A stretch of 64,000 nucleotides of DNA from MED-G105 sp039025235 (GTDB taxonomy: Bacteria > Pseudomonadota > Alphaproteobacteria > Caulobacterales > Parvularculaceae): NCBI GenBank assembly GCA_039025235.1, contig JBCCOS010000007.1, positions 124,001-188,000 of the forward strand. Reading direction: 5' to 3'. The notes under the pieces are model-generated. The model had not been told where the DNA came from, did no database searches, and was given only the letters and a program-made list of their open reading frames with translations. Below are positions 33,755 to 42,863 of this stretch, one piece after another. A program made the translations under genes and the position numbers. Positions within the stretch are counted from its first letter, which is position 1; every line of letters begins with the position of its first letter.

Positions 33755-35191
33755 ATGTATAATTTTAAAAAAGCCATCGGATCAGCGGCAAGTGCACTGG
33801 TCATTGCGATCGGGATAACGGGAGTCCAAACCACAGCCCATGCGCAAGATGGGAAAATTGGCGGTTTTGATATTCCCGGAAGTATAACGTCAAAAACGCG
33901 ACCAAATACTGAACGGCGTAAGACGTTTAAGAAACGAAGCGAAGTTGTCGTTAGTCAATCGTCTGGCAGTAAGGTCCGAACAATCCAGCAGGCCATGCGC
34001 GTTGTTCAGCCTGGTGGGACAATCATTGTTCGCGGCGGCGTTTATACTGAAAATGTGGATGTAACCAAGCCCGTGGCAATTATCGGCGCCGTTGGTGATT
34101 ATGGCCGAGAGCCCATTATTAGGCCTGTTTCTTCGGCGCCTTGTTTGTCGATTGCGCCTGGCACACCGGTGGCGCGCGTGTCAGTCGAAAAGATGTTATT
34201 TGAGTTTGACCACGAGAGAGCTTCAGGCCCTTGTATTGATGTTCAAGGGGGTTCGGTCGCTTTGCGTGACAGTGCGATACTCCCAATCGATGCCGATATC
34301 CCTATCCGCGCGGCTTACGGGCAACTACGGTCCGATCAGTATCGTCGAGAGCAAATCGCGCGCCCGCCGCGTGATAAAAGTGACGAGGCACTTAGACTAT
34401 CTCGATTAGAATCCTATATATCGCGTCACGCCAGACCGGTGGGTGCTGATAACAAAAACTGGGATTTCATTACCGGAGGTTCGGATCTCGTTGGATACAG
34501 CCATGTCGCCAAGAACGCCATGGCCCGTTCGTTTTCTGGCCCCGTTGCCGGTGTCCGTGTTTCTGCCGGTGAGGTTGAACTCAATAATAATACGATTATT
34601 GGAACGCAAACCGCCGTCGAATTCGAAAGTTTGAACCGCGCTTTGGTCAATGGTTCACTGAGCAACAATATTATTGTTGGTAATGGTGATGGCATTAGCG
34701 CTGGCGGTCGACTTGATGATCTCCTCGTCACCCGCAACACAATCAAATTTAATAATGGTGCTGGCATCGCGGTTGATGCGCGTGATGGCTATGGCGAAGT
34801 AAAAATTCTCGCAAATCTCATCATGGGCAATGAAATGGGCGTCTATTTGTCCGAGAAAGTGCGTGCAGCAACGGTTAATTCAAACCTGATAGCGCAAAAT
34901 ATCGGCGACGCTATGCAGATGTCTTCCGGCTTTTTTGGCGCAATTGCAGGGAATACTTTTGCCGATAATGACGGCTGTACAGTTCAATTTTTCTCTGCAG
35001 AGCAAAAAGAGCTGAATGACGCTTATATCAAAGTGATTGCCGGTGAAGATTTTGACCCTCGTTTCAACTATGACGAGACGAACTATGCGATCGATAATAT
35101 TGGCGATGCTGGCAAAAAGCGGAAAAAACGGCGGCGCAAGAAGCGCGATTATGGTATGGTAACACTGCCGGAATGTGCCGCGACGTTATAA
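33755..35191 (+). CDS. Secreted right-handed parallel beta-helix protein
   Basis: About 478 residues. A signal peptide ends THAQDG. A NosD/CASH-like beta-helix follows with short repeated turns such as ELNNNTIIGTQTAVEFES, LSNNIIVGNGDGISAGG, ILANLIMGNEMGVYL and VNSNLIAQNIGDAM. The C-terminus has a basic cluster (KKRKKRRRKKRD). ATG 33755 has GGGGA upstream. Similar folds bind or cleave polysaccharides, but no catalytic residues can be assigned. It is paired with the Sel1 gene. Confidence 0.8.
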   Translation: MYNFKKAIGSAASALVIAIGITGVQTTAHAQDGKIGGFDIPGSITSKTRPNTERRKTFKKRSEVVVSQSSGSKVRTIQQAMRVVQPGGTIIVRGGVYTENVDVTKPVAIIGAVGDYGREPIIRPVSSAPCLSIAPGTPVARVSVEKMLFEFDHERASGPCIDVQGGSVALRDSAILPIDADIPIRAAYGQLRSDQYRREQIARPPRDKSDEALRLSRLESYISRHARPVGADNKNWDFITGGSDLVGYSHVAKNAMARSFSGPVAGVRVSAGEVELNNNTIIGTQTAVEFESLNRALVNGSLSNNIIVGNGDGISAGGRLDDLLVTRNTIKFNNGAGIAVDARDGYGEVKILANLIMGNEMGVYLSEKVRAATVNSNLIAQNIGDAMQMSSGFFGAIAGNTFADNDGCTVQFFSAEQKELNDAYIKVIAGEDFDPRFNYDETNYAIDNIGDAGKKRKKRRRKKRDYGMVTLPECAATL

Positions 35192-35227
35192 TACCAAGTT
35201 TCGTCCCATTTATTTGACCACAGATGG

Positions 35228-35259
35228 AAAATCCCCGAACGCTCGTCGGGGATTTTTTT
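35228..35259 (+). terminator. Intrinsic terminator after the beta-helix gene
   Basis: The stem AATCCCCGA/TCGGGGATT with a seven-base loop is followed by TTTTTTT, 36 bp after the stop. Confidence 0.92.
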
Positions 35260-35326
35260 CGTGCGCCTATCGAAGGTCTGTTGATACTGATCGTTTCCTG
35301 CTCATAGAATAGTCAGTATACGAAAG

Positions 35327-35425
35327 AATTTCTAAGCCAAGTGTGTGCGGTTGGCGTTAAGGAAATGCTTAAAAACAATGACTTAAAGCGTCGTCTCGAT
35401 TCCAATTGAAGTGTCGACGCTTTAA
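35327..35425 (+). repeat. Composite palindromic repeat
   Basis: CTAAGCCAAGTGTGTGCGGTTGGC, GGAAATGC and then AAAGCGTCG...CAATTG...TGTCGACGCTTTAA. The outer left arm is partly lost. It lies after a normal terminator, between the beta-helix gene and the tRNA. Confidence 0.85.
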
Positions 35426-35477
35426 GTCTTGCCGTTTCGGATGGTATCGATGAACGGCTCAAAGTCTTTGTTTTGTC

Positions 35478-35497
35478 GGTCGAACGATTGTTCGACC
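35478..35497. repeat. 20-bp near-palindrome
   Basis: GGTCGAACGATTGTTCGACC differs by one base from the perfect palindrome at 4584-4603. Confidence 0.7.
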
Positions 35498-35620
35498 TAT
35501 TGCAGAGTTGATGGACCAGAACCATCAATCACACACTCTTACCCGCGAAGCGCTTTAGAACAAAGTAGACCCCATAAAATACAGTAGGGATTGATTAAAA
35601 CGTCAACACTATTGAAGTGT

Positions 35621-35705
35621 TGGTGCCCCGCGTCCGACTTGAACGGACACTCCTTGCGGAACCGGATTTTGAATCCGGCGCGTCTACCAATTCCGCCAGC
35701 GGGGC
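35621..35705 (-). tRNA. tRNA-Leu (anticodon CAA, reads UUG)
   Basis: On the minus strand the acceptor arm GCCCCGC pairs with GCGGGGC and is followed by discriminator A and an encoded CCA. The D arm is GGCGGAATTGGTAGACGC. The anticodon stem CCGGA/TCCGG encloses TTCAAAA, giving anticodon CAA. A long variable arm (GTTCCGCAAGGAGT) marks a class II tRNA, and the T loop is GTTCAAGTC. Total 85 nt. Confidence 0.95.
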
Positions 35706-36259
35706 AATTTTGAAAAAAGAGTAGATCTGCGTAATCATAAACACCGACTTCTTTGGGTCAAGGCAATGCTGAAATTCTCGTGAGATTGAATTGGTGGCGT
35801 GTTTGCGTACCGATATTCGCATTTCAAAAGACGATATTGCCGAATTGAACTATTCAACACCCCGACGCAACGTCGCCACAAATGGAATTGAAATTTGGCT
35901 TAGATGCGCCTTATTTTCGTTGGGATTCGTATGGCGCTTTTAAGGTCCCACCTTTTTGGACGTTCGCCGATTACCGGAAAAGCTGCCAACCGCGCATGCT
36001 TGGCGTAGGAATGTATTTGGGTCTTTGTTTGATCTCTTAGCTTCCGCGATGTTTATAGGCGATACCTTGCCATAATACATATTCGATCATGATGCGTTTT
36101 TATGAATGCCTTCACCATTAACGGAGCCTTGGCCTTTATGCGCAAAGATGCCAGAACATCGCCGCAGTGAAGATGTTTTCCCTCCGTTTCAAACGGATAA
36201 AGGGCGATAACGCTGAGGCACAAACAAAAAATAACGGCATCACAGTTTAAGGAAGACCC
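35706..36259. other. Gene-free gap upstream of exoD
   Basis: It holds the promoter region of the tRNA and a decayed alpha-type repeat near 35903-35943 (GATGCGCC...GGCGCTTTT). A 77-codon minus-strand frame at 36053-36286 overlaps the exoD start and has no recognisable features. Confidence 0.5.
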
Positions 36260-37036
36260 ATGGCTGATGGATTCACAGTCGAACAAAAAGATAAAAAACC
36301 GAATTCAGAGGCCCTTAGCACAATAGCGTTTCTCAAGACTGTGCTTGTCGATCTAGCAGCGGCGGAGATCTCCTCTAACAGTAGCGCCAGTCACCACAAA
36401 GACGTCGACGATCCAGCAAAAGACGCAAATGGTGCATCCTTAAGTTCGGATACCACATCGGAAAACAAAACCGTATCTCATCCAGCGGTGGTCGCCACTT
36501 TAGGCGCGGTTGTTGAGCGTCTCGATGAACGCGCTTTCGGTATGATGCTGCTTTTGTTCGCCCTCCCCTGTTGTTTACCTTTCGTGTATCTGCTGCCGCA
36601 AATCGTTGCCTTGCCAATGCTCGCCTTGGCGGCGCAAATGGCGTTCGGTCGAGAACAACCATGGCTGCCTGATCGGTTAAGCAATCGACGATTTGACGTC
36701 GACCAATTCAGCTCTGTGATTGAAAGAAGTGAGCGGTATGTGGGCTGGTTTGAGGCATTCGCACATCCAAGTCTGCTTTTTGTCACCAGCAGAACGGGTC
36801 TTCGGATCGTCGGCGCTCTTCTCCTCGTTCCATGCGCTTCAATTCTCATTCCCCTGCCCGCAACAAATACGACTCCCGGTATTGGCGTCGCGATAGCGGC
36901 CCTTGGGCTGATTGAGCGAGATGGACGTCTTGTCGCGCTTGGCCTTTTCATTGGCTTTGCCTGGATAGCATTTCTGCTAATTTTTGGGCTGGAAGCCGCG
37001 TCGATATTGAAGGAATGGCTTACCGCGCGTTTCTGA
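36260..37036 (+). CDS. ExoD-family exopolysaccharide synthesis protein
   Basis: 258 residues. The first ~75 residues are polar. Then comes the ExoD domain: VVERLDERAFGMMLLLFALPCCLPFVY, LPMLALAAQMAFGREQPWLP, and membrane helices ending LIPLPATNTTPGIGVAIAALGLIERDGRLV. ExoD is a membrane protein linked to exopolysaccharide production; the biochemical role is not established. GGAAG precedes the ATG. dsbB follows in the same direction. Confidence 0.88.
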   Translation: MADGFTVEQKDKKPNSEALSTIAFLKTVLVDLAAAEISSNSSASHHKDVDDPAKDANGASLSSDTTSENKTVSHPAVVATLGAVVERLDERAFGMMLLLFALPCCLPFVYLLPQIVALPMLALAAQMAFGREQPWLPDRLSNRRFDVDQFSSVIERSERYVGWFEAFAHPSLLFVTSRTGLRIVGALLLVPCASILIPLPATNTTPGIGVAIAALGLIERDGRLVALGLFIGFAWIAFLLIFGLEAASILKEWLTARF

Positions 37037-37093
37037 CGCGTCGTTCAGCAAAATGTGATGGTTACATTAGGGGTTGTGCAAGAAACTACGCCA

Positions 37094-37624
37094 ATGAGAT
37101 CCGTTGTTGATCTGTCACTTCTCGCAGGGGCTGCGGTTAGCGCCGCCCTACTCGCCGGTGCGCATCTTTTCGAAGCAGCGGGCTATGCCCCTTGCGAACT
37201 ATGCCTTGATCAACGTGAAGCCCATTGGGCTGGCTTTGCCATCACGGGCGCTGGGCTTCTGTCATCCTTGCTTTGGCGTGCCGAACTTGTGGCGGCTGCT
37301 GCGGTTGGCGCGGCCGCGTTAGTCTATGCCATTAGCGCGGGACTAGCATTTTATCATACTGGTGTTGAATTCGCTTACTGGCCAGGACCTGCAACCTGCA
37401 GTGGCGGAATCGAAGCGCTATCGGAGACGATTGATCTTTCCGCGGCACTTCTGGATGATAAGCCTCGACCGGCATGCAGCGATGCGGCGTGGCGCTTTCT
37501 AGGTGTTTCTATGGCTGGTTATAATTTTTTGTTCTCGGCAGGGCTTTTTGTCCTTTGTCTCGGTGCGGCCGCTGCCACAACCCGTCGTGTACGGCAAGAT
37601 GCGACGAATGGAACGTCACATTAA
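37094..37624 (+). CDS. DsbB-family disulfide bond formation protein
   Basis: About 176 residues with four membrane helices. The first periplasmic loop has the active CELC pair (YAPCELCLDQREAHW); the second loop has Cys residues in GPATCSGG and PACSDAAW. The terminal SMAGYNFLFSAGL is typical of the alphaproteobacterial group. It would pass electrons from a DsbA-like oxidase to quinone. GTG 37055 or ATG 37058 are alternative starts. coq7, which is in the quinone pathway, follows 38 bp later. Confidence 0.88.
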   Translation: MRSVVDLSLLAGAAVSAALLAGAHLFEAAGYAPCELCLDQREAHWAGFAITGAGLLSSLLWRAELVAAAAVGAAALVYAISAGLAFYHTGVEFAYWPGPATCSGGIEALSETIDLSAALLDDKPRPACSDAAWRFLGVSMAGYNFLFSAGLFVLCLGAAAATTRRVRQDATNGTSH

Positions 37625-37662
37625 TTCTGACTATGTGAGCGTTTGAACCTAGGAATTATTCA

Positions 37663-38220
37663 ATGTCACGAACGTTCGATACTGACCGCCCCGGACCGCG
37701 TGCGTCGCGGATTCGCGAAATGCTCCGGGTTGATCATGCCGGAGAATATGGAGCCGTGCAGATTTATCGAGGGCAGCGCGCTGTCTTTGATGCTTTACCG
37801 TCAAAAACAGAACTTTCGGCTCTTCTAAAGCACATGGAAGACGGCGAGCAGCATCATCTCTCAACATTTGATCGGCTCTTACCTGAGTATGGTGCGCGTC
37901 CCACCGTATTATCGCCTTTGTGGAATTTAGCGGGTTTTGCGCTCGGCGCTGGTACGGCGCTCATGGGCGAGAAAGCAGCGATGGCGTGCACCGCGGCTGT
38001 CGAAGATGTCATTGAAAAGCATTATGCTGAGCAAGCAGAAGCCTTGGATGGCGTTGATGATGCGCTTGCAGAAACGGTTCGCCAATTCAGGGATGAAGAG
38101 ATCGAACACAAAGAGACTGCTGAGGCAGAAGGCGCCAGAGAAACGCCGGGGTATGATGTTTTGCGCGCTGTTATTCAGGCGGGATGTCGCGCAGCGATCA
38201 AGGTCTCTGAAAAGCTGTAA
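37663..38220 (+). CDS. coq7: Demethoxyubiquinone hydroxylase (Coq7/UbiF-type)
   Basis: 185 residues. A diiron helix bundle: LRVDHAGEYGAVQIYRGQ, HMEDGEQHHLSTF, AAVEDVIEKHYAEQ and FRDEEIEHKETA provide the Glu and ExxH ligands. It hydroxylates the last ring position in ubiquinone synthesis. Full length, with a good start context. Confidence 0.94.
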   Translation: MSRTFDTDRPGPRASRIREMLRVDHAGEYGAVQIYRGQRAVFDALPSKTELSALLKHMEDGEQHHLSTFDRLLPEYGARPTVLSPLWNLAGFALGAGTALMGEKAAMACTAAVEDVIEKHYAEQAEALDGVDDALAETVRQFRDEEIEHKETAEAEGARETPGYDVLRAVIQAGCRAAIKVSEKL

Positions 38221-38386
38221 GGTGAGGCACTAAAAGTGAGGAATTCAAAATGATGTATTCAAAATGATGTTTTCACTGGCCGCGCCTCGCACCTTTCAAA
38301 AATTGCTGCGGCTCGTTTAGGGCGATGCACGATCATTGCCGTAAGACTCTCCGGCACCTTAAATGTCACTAGAGTATTTATTTTGA

Positions 38387-40489
38387 ATGGAGATGGGTGT
38401 GATCCCTCCAGCTTTTCTATCGGTTGCTACCGAAAACTTATTCAGAACGTTAAGCCATATTTCCTGCCCAAGCCTTTTTCACTTCAGAGATTTACTGGAG
38501 CGCTTCGCGAATAAGGGTGTGCGGTTATCCGCAAAAGAGGCGCGACAAAACAGAGACCTAACGCCGCGTTCCGTTTCTATTGGAACGCAAACGGCCCTAG
38601 TGGCAGCGCTCGTGATTTCAGGCTGCGGCGGGGCTCCAGGTGTTGACAGTGGATCGGTTGACTATGCGGCAAGTGCTGATGAGAGCGTCGGTCTTGAGCA
38701 AGAAGAACCGTCTAAACCTCTCGATGATGGTGTTCCTTCATCAGCCGTAACCGTTTCAGATGCACAGGCATTCATCGAACGCGTCGAAAAATGGCTCGAG
38801 GAATATGGCGAGTTCTCCTCCCGAGCCGCCTGGCTTCAACAGACGAATATCAATTATGATTCTAATTGGTTACTCACAAAGATCGAGGCCGAAGGTACCG
38901 AGCAGAGGGTTGCTTTCGCGAACGAAGCAAAACGCTTCAATGCGCTGGAGCTTCCTGCTTCCATGAGACGAAAGATCGATGCTGTAAAGCTTGGTATCAA
39001 TGTTCCGGCTCCAGAGCGTGCCGGTGCCGCGCGCGAACTCGCGGAACTTAATACCCGGATGGGCTCAGCCTATGCCACCGGCAAAATCATGTTGAACGGC
39101 GAAAGTGTAAACCGTAACGACCTTGAGGTTTTGATGGGAATGCTTCGGGATCCCGAAAAACTAAGAGAAATCTGGATAAAATGGCGTGAAATCCCGGTTA
39201 CGCCAGATGCAAATAATAGGACGATGAAGCAGGATTATACTGCGATGGCGGACCTTGCGAACGCGGGTGCTCGCGAGTTAGGGTTCGATGATTTAGGTGC
39301 CATGTGGCGTTCGCGTTACGACCTTCCGCCTGCTGAATTTGCTAAGGAGACCGACCGTCTTTGGGCTGAGGTTAAGCCCCTTTACGATGCCCTCCATTGC
39401 CATGTTCGTGCCAAATTGAACGAGAATTATGGCGATGATGTTGTCCCGCTAGACGCGCCAATCCGCGCTGATTTGCTCGGCAACATGTGGGCACAATCCT
39501 GGGGCAATATCTATGATCTCGTCGCTCCAGAAAATGCTGACCCCGGTTATAACGTGACCGCGTTATTGACAGAGGCCGGTTATGATGCAGAAAAAATGGT
39601 GCGCGCGGGAGAAGCTTTCTTTTCGTCGCTAGGCTTTGATCCACTTCCAGGTACCTTTTGGGAGCGATCGCAAATCGTAAAGCCTGCCGATAGAGAAGTT
39701 GCTTGTCATGCGTCCGCATGGAACCTCGATGGTGAGGACGATATTCGCATAAAGATGTGTACCCGCGTTAACGCCGATGATTTCAACACGGTGCATCATG
39801 AGCTCGGTCACAATTATTATCAGCGCGCCTATAAAGATAAATCCATCCTTTTCAAGACGGGGGCAAATGGTGGGTTTCATGAGGCAATTGGAGATATGAT
39901 CGCCCTTTCTATTACGCCTGAGTATTTAGAGAAAATTGGGCTACTGAAGGACGTGCCTGACCCTTCAAAGGATATTGGGCTTCTTATGCTACAAGCCCTT
40001 GATAAAATAGCATTTATGCCTTTTGGGCTTTTGATGGACAAATGGCGTTGGGATGTTTTTTCAGGCGCCGTCGACGAACAGTCCTACAATGACGCGTGGT
40101 GGCGTTTTCGCGCAGAATATCAAGGCGTGCGTCCTCCAATAAAAAGGGCGCCGAGTTACTTTGATCCTGGCGCAAAATACCACATACCAAACAATGTGTC
40201 GTATACCCGCTATTTTATCGCGCACATTTTACAGTTTCAGTTTCACGAGGCGGCTTGCCAGATCGCTGGCTGGGACGGCCCTTTACATCGTTGCTCAATA
40301 TACGGCTCAAGGCAGGCCGGAGAAAAGTTCAACTCGATGTTGGCTTTAGGCTCTGAACGGCCCTGGCCGGATGCGTTAGAAGTCTTTACCGGTACGCGAG
40401 AAATGTCCGGCGAAGCCGTTATGACCTATTTTAAACCGCTCAAAGCATGGTTGGACGCGCAAAATGTCGAGCGGTCGTGTGGATGGTAG
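38387..40489 (+). CDS. M2-family zinc metallopeptidase (ACE-like), predicted lipoprotein
   Basis: The open frame is 700 codons. The zinc motif HHELGHNYYQ is near residue 467, with GANGGFHEAIGD giving the downstream Glu ligand, as in peptidyl-dipeptidase A. LVAALVISGC marks a lipoprotein Cys at residue 80. The real start is unclear: ATG 38387, ATG 38393, GTG 38399 or GTG 38519. Bases 38497-38600 are a dispersed repeat, so the n-region of the signal peptide is repeat-derived. It probably trims dipeptides from peptides in the envelope. Confidence 0.85.
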   Translation: MEMGVIPPAFLSVATENLFRTLSHISCPSLFHFRDLLERFANKGVRLSAKEARQNRDLTPRSVSIGTQTALVAALVISGCGGAPGVDSGSVDYAASADESVGLEQEEPSKPLDDGVPSSAVTVSDAQAFIERVEKWLEEYGEFSSRAAWLQQTNINYDSNWLLTKIEAEGTEQRVAFANEAKRFNALELPASMRRKIDAVKLGINVPAPERAGAARELAELNTRMGSAYATGKIMLNGESVNRNDLEVLMGMLRDPEKLREIWIKWREIPVTPDANNRTMKQDYTAMADLANAGARELGFDDLGAMWRSRYDLPPAEFAKETDRLWAEVKPLYDALHCHVRAKLNENYGDDVVPLDAPIRADLLGNMWAQSWGNIYDLVAPENADPGYNVTALLTEAGYDAEKMVRAGEAFFSSLGFDPLPGTFWERSQIVKPADREVACHASAWNLDGEDDIRIKMCTRVNADDFNTVHHELGHNYYQRAYKDKSILFKTGANGGFHEAIGDMIALSITPEYLEKIGLLKDVPDPSKDIGLLMLQALDKIAFMPFGLLMDKWRWDVFSGAVDEQSYNDAWWRFRAEYQGVRPPIKRAPSYFDPGAKYHIPNNVSYTRYFIAHILQFQFHEAACQIAGWDGPLHRCSIYGSRQAGEKFNSMLALGSERPWPDALEVFTGTREMSGEAVMTYFKPLKAWLDAQNVERSCGW
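38497..38600 (+). repeat. Palindromic repeat inside the M2 peptidase reading frame
   Basis: GCGCTTCGCGAATAAG, GGTGTGCGG loop, TTATCCGC, then GCGTTCC...GGAACGC and ACGGCCCTAG. It aligns over its length with the intergenic copy at 44838-44943. It codes for residues ~37-71 of the long frame. Confidence 0.8.
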
Positions 40490-40509
40490 AAAAGAGATAG
40501 TCGGTAAAT

Positions 40510-40542
40510 GCGTCGCCCCGATTTCAATTGATGTGGCGACGC
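40510..40542 (+). terminator. Repeat-type hairpin after the M2 peptidase
   Basis: GCGTCGCC pairs with GGCGACGC around a TTTCAATTG centre, 20 bp past the stop. It resembles the alpha module and may terminate transcription; there is no strong T run. The rest of the 40490-40900 gap holds no gene. Confidence 0.5.
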
Positions 40543-40900
40543 TATGGCGGTTTTATTGGCTCGGAGCGTAACACTAAGCCTCTGATTTAAGACCGCTTAT
40601 TTACCGCTTCTGTGTGGTACGACACCATCGTCATTCAGACAATTCTATCTTCATATTCAGATTTACGACGCGCAGCCCAAGGGGCTGTCCTTCAGTTTTG
40701 GTTAACCTCAAAAGCTGAACAGTTATTTATGTTTTCCCATTAAACCCTATCCGAGTAAGTGAGTTTTTTGCAGCGACGGGGTTGAAAAAAGTCCGGAAAC
40801 GGACCAGTGTAATTGACGAGTGGCGTTGAGACTGTCCCGTTGGCAGGACGCTATAGAATATTGCCGCTTTGCAAGATGAATTCCTTTCTGGAGACAGGCG

Positions 40901-42148
40901 ATGACAATGAATGCGGCTGAGGCGAGGGCTTTGGGCAAGCAAGCTTCTCTTGAGCAAAAGCTTTTTGATCAACCGACGACACAGTCAAAAAGTCATCAGA
41001 CGGTAAAAAAATACCTGTGGGTTTTTTCAATTGTGTCCGCCTTAATTAGCCCATTAATGGTGCTTTTATTCGTGCTCACGGATGCAAATCCGTTAGCGAC
41101 ACTGCTGCCACTTTTTCACATTTACATTCTCATCCCCTCTTTGGACCTCCTTTTAGGAGAGGATCCATTTAATCCGAGTGAAGAGGACCTTGATGCAATG
41201 GAAAAAGACCCATTCTATCGGCGCCTTTTGCACGCAAGTGTTCCGGCTTATTACGCATCATTTATTTGCTGCATTTGGTTTGTGGGTGTGAACCAGTTGC
41301 CTCTGTGGTCGTTGGTTGCGCTGGCTTGGGGTTTTGGCAGTATGCATGGAATTGTACTGACCATCGGACATGAGCTCGGACACAAAACCAATAAAACGGA
41401 TCGGGTTTTGGCACAGATCGTCAATGGCATGATCGGGTATGGCCACTTCTGCATCGAACACAACCGAGGCCATCATGTATCGGTCTCGACGCCAGAAGAT
41501 CCTGCGAGCGCCAGAATGGGCGAGAGCCTTTACGCGTTTGCGCGCCGTGAGTTGCCGGGTACGTTTGTTCGCGGGTGGCAGCATGAAATTCAGAGATTGA
41601 AACGCAAGAATATTCCGGTATGGTCGCCTCACAATGAAATCTTGCAGAGTTATGCCCTGACGCTTGCTTTGGTCGCCGTCATCATTGCCCTATTTGGCTG
41701 GAAAATGGTGCCATTTCTCGCAGCACATCATTTTGTTGGGTGGTTCACACTGACACAAGCCAACTACATTGAACACTATGGATTGAAACGGGGCAAAAGA
41801 TCGAACGGCAAATATGCCCCGGTTGAGCCGCGCCACTCCTGGAATACAAATCACATCGTATCAAATTTATTGTTGTTTCAACTTCAACGGCATTCGGACC
41901 ACCACGCAAACCCATTGCGTCCCTATCAGATCCTTCGAAATTATGATGATCTACCCCGTTTGCCGAGCGGCTATCCCGGGTGTTTTGCATTGGCTTTGGT
42001 TCCGCCACTGTGGTTCCGTGTTATGGATCCAAAGGTTTTGAATTGGGCCGGGGGCGATCTTGAGAAGGCAAATGTTGCACCGCATGCTCGTGACGGCCTC
42101 TATCGGAAATACGGTATAACAAAACAGCCGTTATCCGCAGCAGCTTAA
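40901..42148 (+). CDS. alkB: AlkB-family alkane 1-monooxygenase
   Basis: 415 residues, integral membrane diiron hydroxylase. The His clusters are HELGHK, EHNRGHH and LQRHSDHH; NYIEHYGLKR is the alkane hydroxylase signature. About six membrane helices. It oxidises medium-chain n-alkanes or other hydrophobic chains at the terminal carbon, with electrons from rubredoxin; no rubredoxin gene is nearby. GGAGACAGG lies before the ATG. Confidence 0.92.
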   Translation: MTMNAAEARALGKQASLEQKLFDQPTTQSKSHQTVKKYLWVFSIVSALISPLMVLLFVLTDANPLATLLPLFHIYILIPSLDLLLGEDPFNPSEEDLDAMEKDPFYRRLLHASVPAYYASFICCIWFVGVNQLPLWSLVALAWGFGSMHGIVLTIGHELGHKTNKTDRVLAQIVNGMIGYGHFCIEHNRGHHVSVSTPEDPASARMGESLYAFARRELPGTFVRGWQHEIQRLKRKNIPVWSPHNEILQSYALTLALVAVIIALFGWKMVPFLAAHHFVGWFTLTQANYIEHYGLKRGKRSNGKYAPVEPRHSWNTNHIVSNLLLFQLQRHSDHHANPLRPYQILRNYDDLPRLPSGYPGCFALALVPPLWFRVMDPKVLNWAGGDLEKANVAPHARDGLYRKYGITKQPLSAAA

Positions 42149-42287
42149 TATTAAGATGATTGCGAGGTCTTTGCTGTCGCAGTGAATGCGATGCTGCTCA
42201 CGCCTAAACTGCTTCGTTTTATAACGAGGTCACTGCAAGGAATTAGGTTCTTATTTTGAGCATTTTCTGGCGCTTGGCTCTGTAGAA

Positions 42288-42317
42288 CTCAAGTAGCCAT
42301 TAACGGATCTACTTGAG
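42288..42317. terminator. Hairpin between alkB and a small convergent ORF
   Basis: CTCAAGTAG pairs with CTACTTGAG around a 12-base loop. No T run follows, so a terminator role is uncertain. Confidence 0.35.
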
Positions 42318-42328
42318 CTAGCGATGGT

Positions 42329-42442
42329 TTAGCGATTGGTCGCGCTCAGAATAGCGTAGAGACCGGCGATAGATAACAAACCAATAAGAAACAATATTAA
42401 TGCGAACCCGGCAGGGTTATTTAACAAAGCCAGAAAAGCCAT
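42329..42442 (-). CDS. Possible 37-residue single-pass membrane peptide
   Basis: The frame encodes 37 residues: a short polar start (MAFLALLNNPAG), one hydrophobic helix FALILFLIGLLSIAGLYAIL and a short polar end. GAGG lies ten bases before the ATG. It is in a 715-bp gap between alkB and the proteasome-like gene, on the opposite strand. The hydrophobic pattern and ribosome site support a real small protein, but length alone gives weak statistical support. The remaining part of the gap (42443-42863) is AT-rich and gene-free. Confidence 0.45.
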   Translation of the reverse strand: MAFLALLNNPAGFALILFLIGLLSIAGLYAILSATNR

Positions 42443-42863
42443 AACGGTAATGCCTCGCGTGCTATGCTAAAGATCGGCTTTTTGCGCTAATCGATTGCAT
42501 CAAGTTTGTAACACTGAGCCGCATTCACCAGCCCCACTTCACCAAAACCCCGTGAAAAACGAGGAAACACTTCTTTCGCAAGTTACAGCGTTTCAAATTT
42601 CGCATTTTGCGGTTAACATTCTACCACTGTGACTTTAGCCAACAGAAATTTTGCAATAATTGTTAGATCGTCATCAAAAGCTATTCGTGCAAGACACGTA
42701 TTCCAATCTGATGAAAAACTTTCTGGTTGTTTTTTGCAAATTTTCGGCCAAGTTTGAACGACGTGATCATTGTGTTTGGGGATCCGATGATCGTTTTGGT
42801 TAATACAATGAAGAGGGTGTTGCTTAGGGCAACATCTTACAGAAGCTGTATCGTGGGGGGGTT

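Noticed and set aside
35595..35822. Protein frame over the tRNA
   Set aside because: It is an open frame created by the tRNA-Leu sequence; the clover-leaf with CCA is decisive.
36053..36286. 77-codon minus-strand frame before exoD
   Set aside because: Overlaps the exoD start on the other strand and shows no domain or ribosome site.
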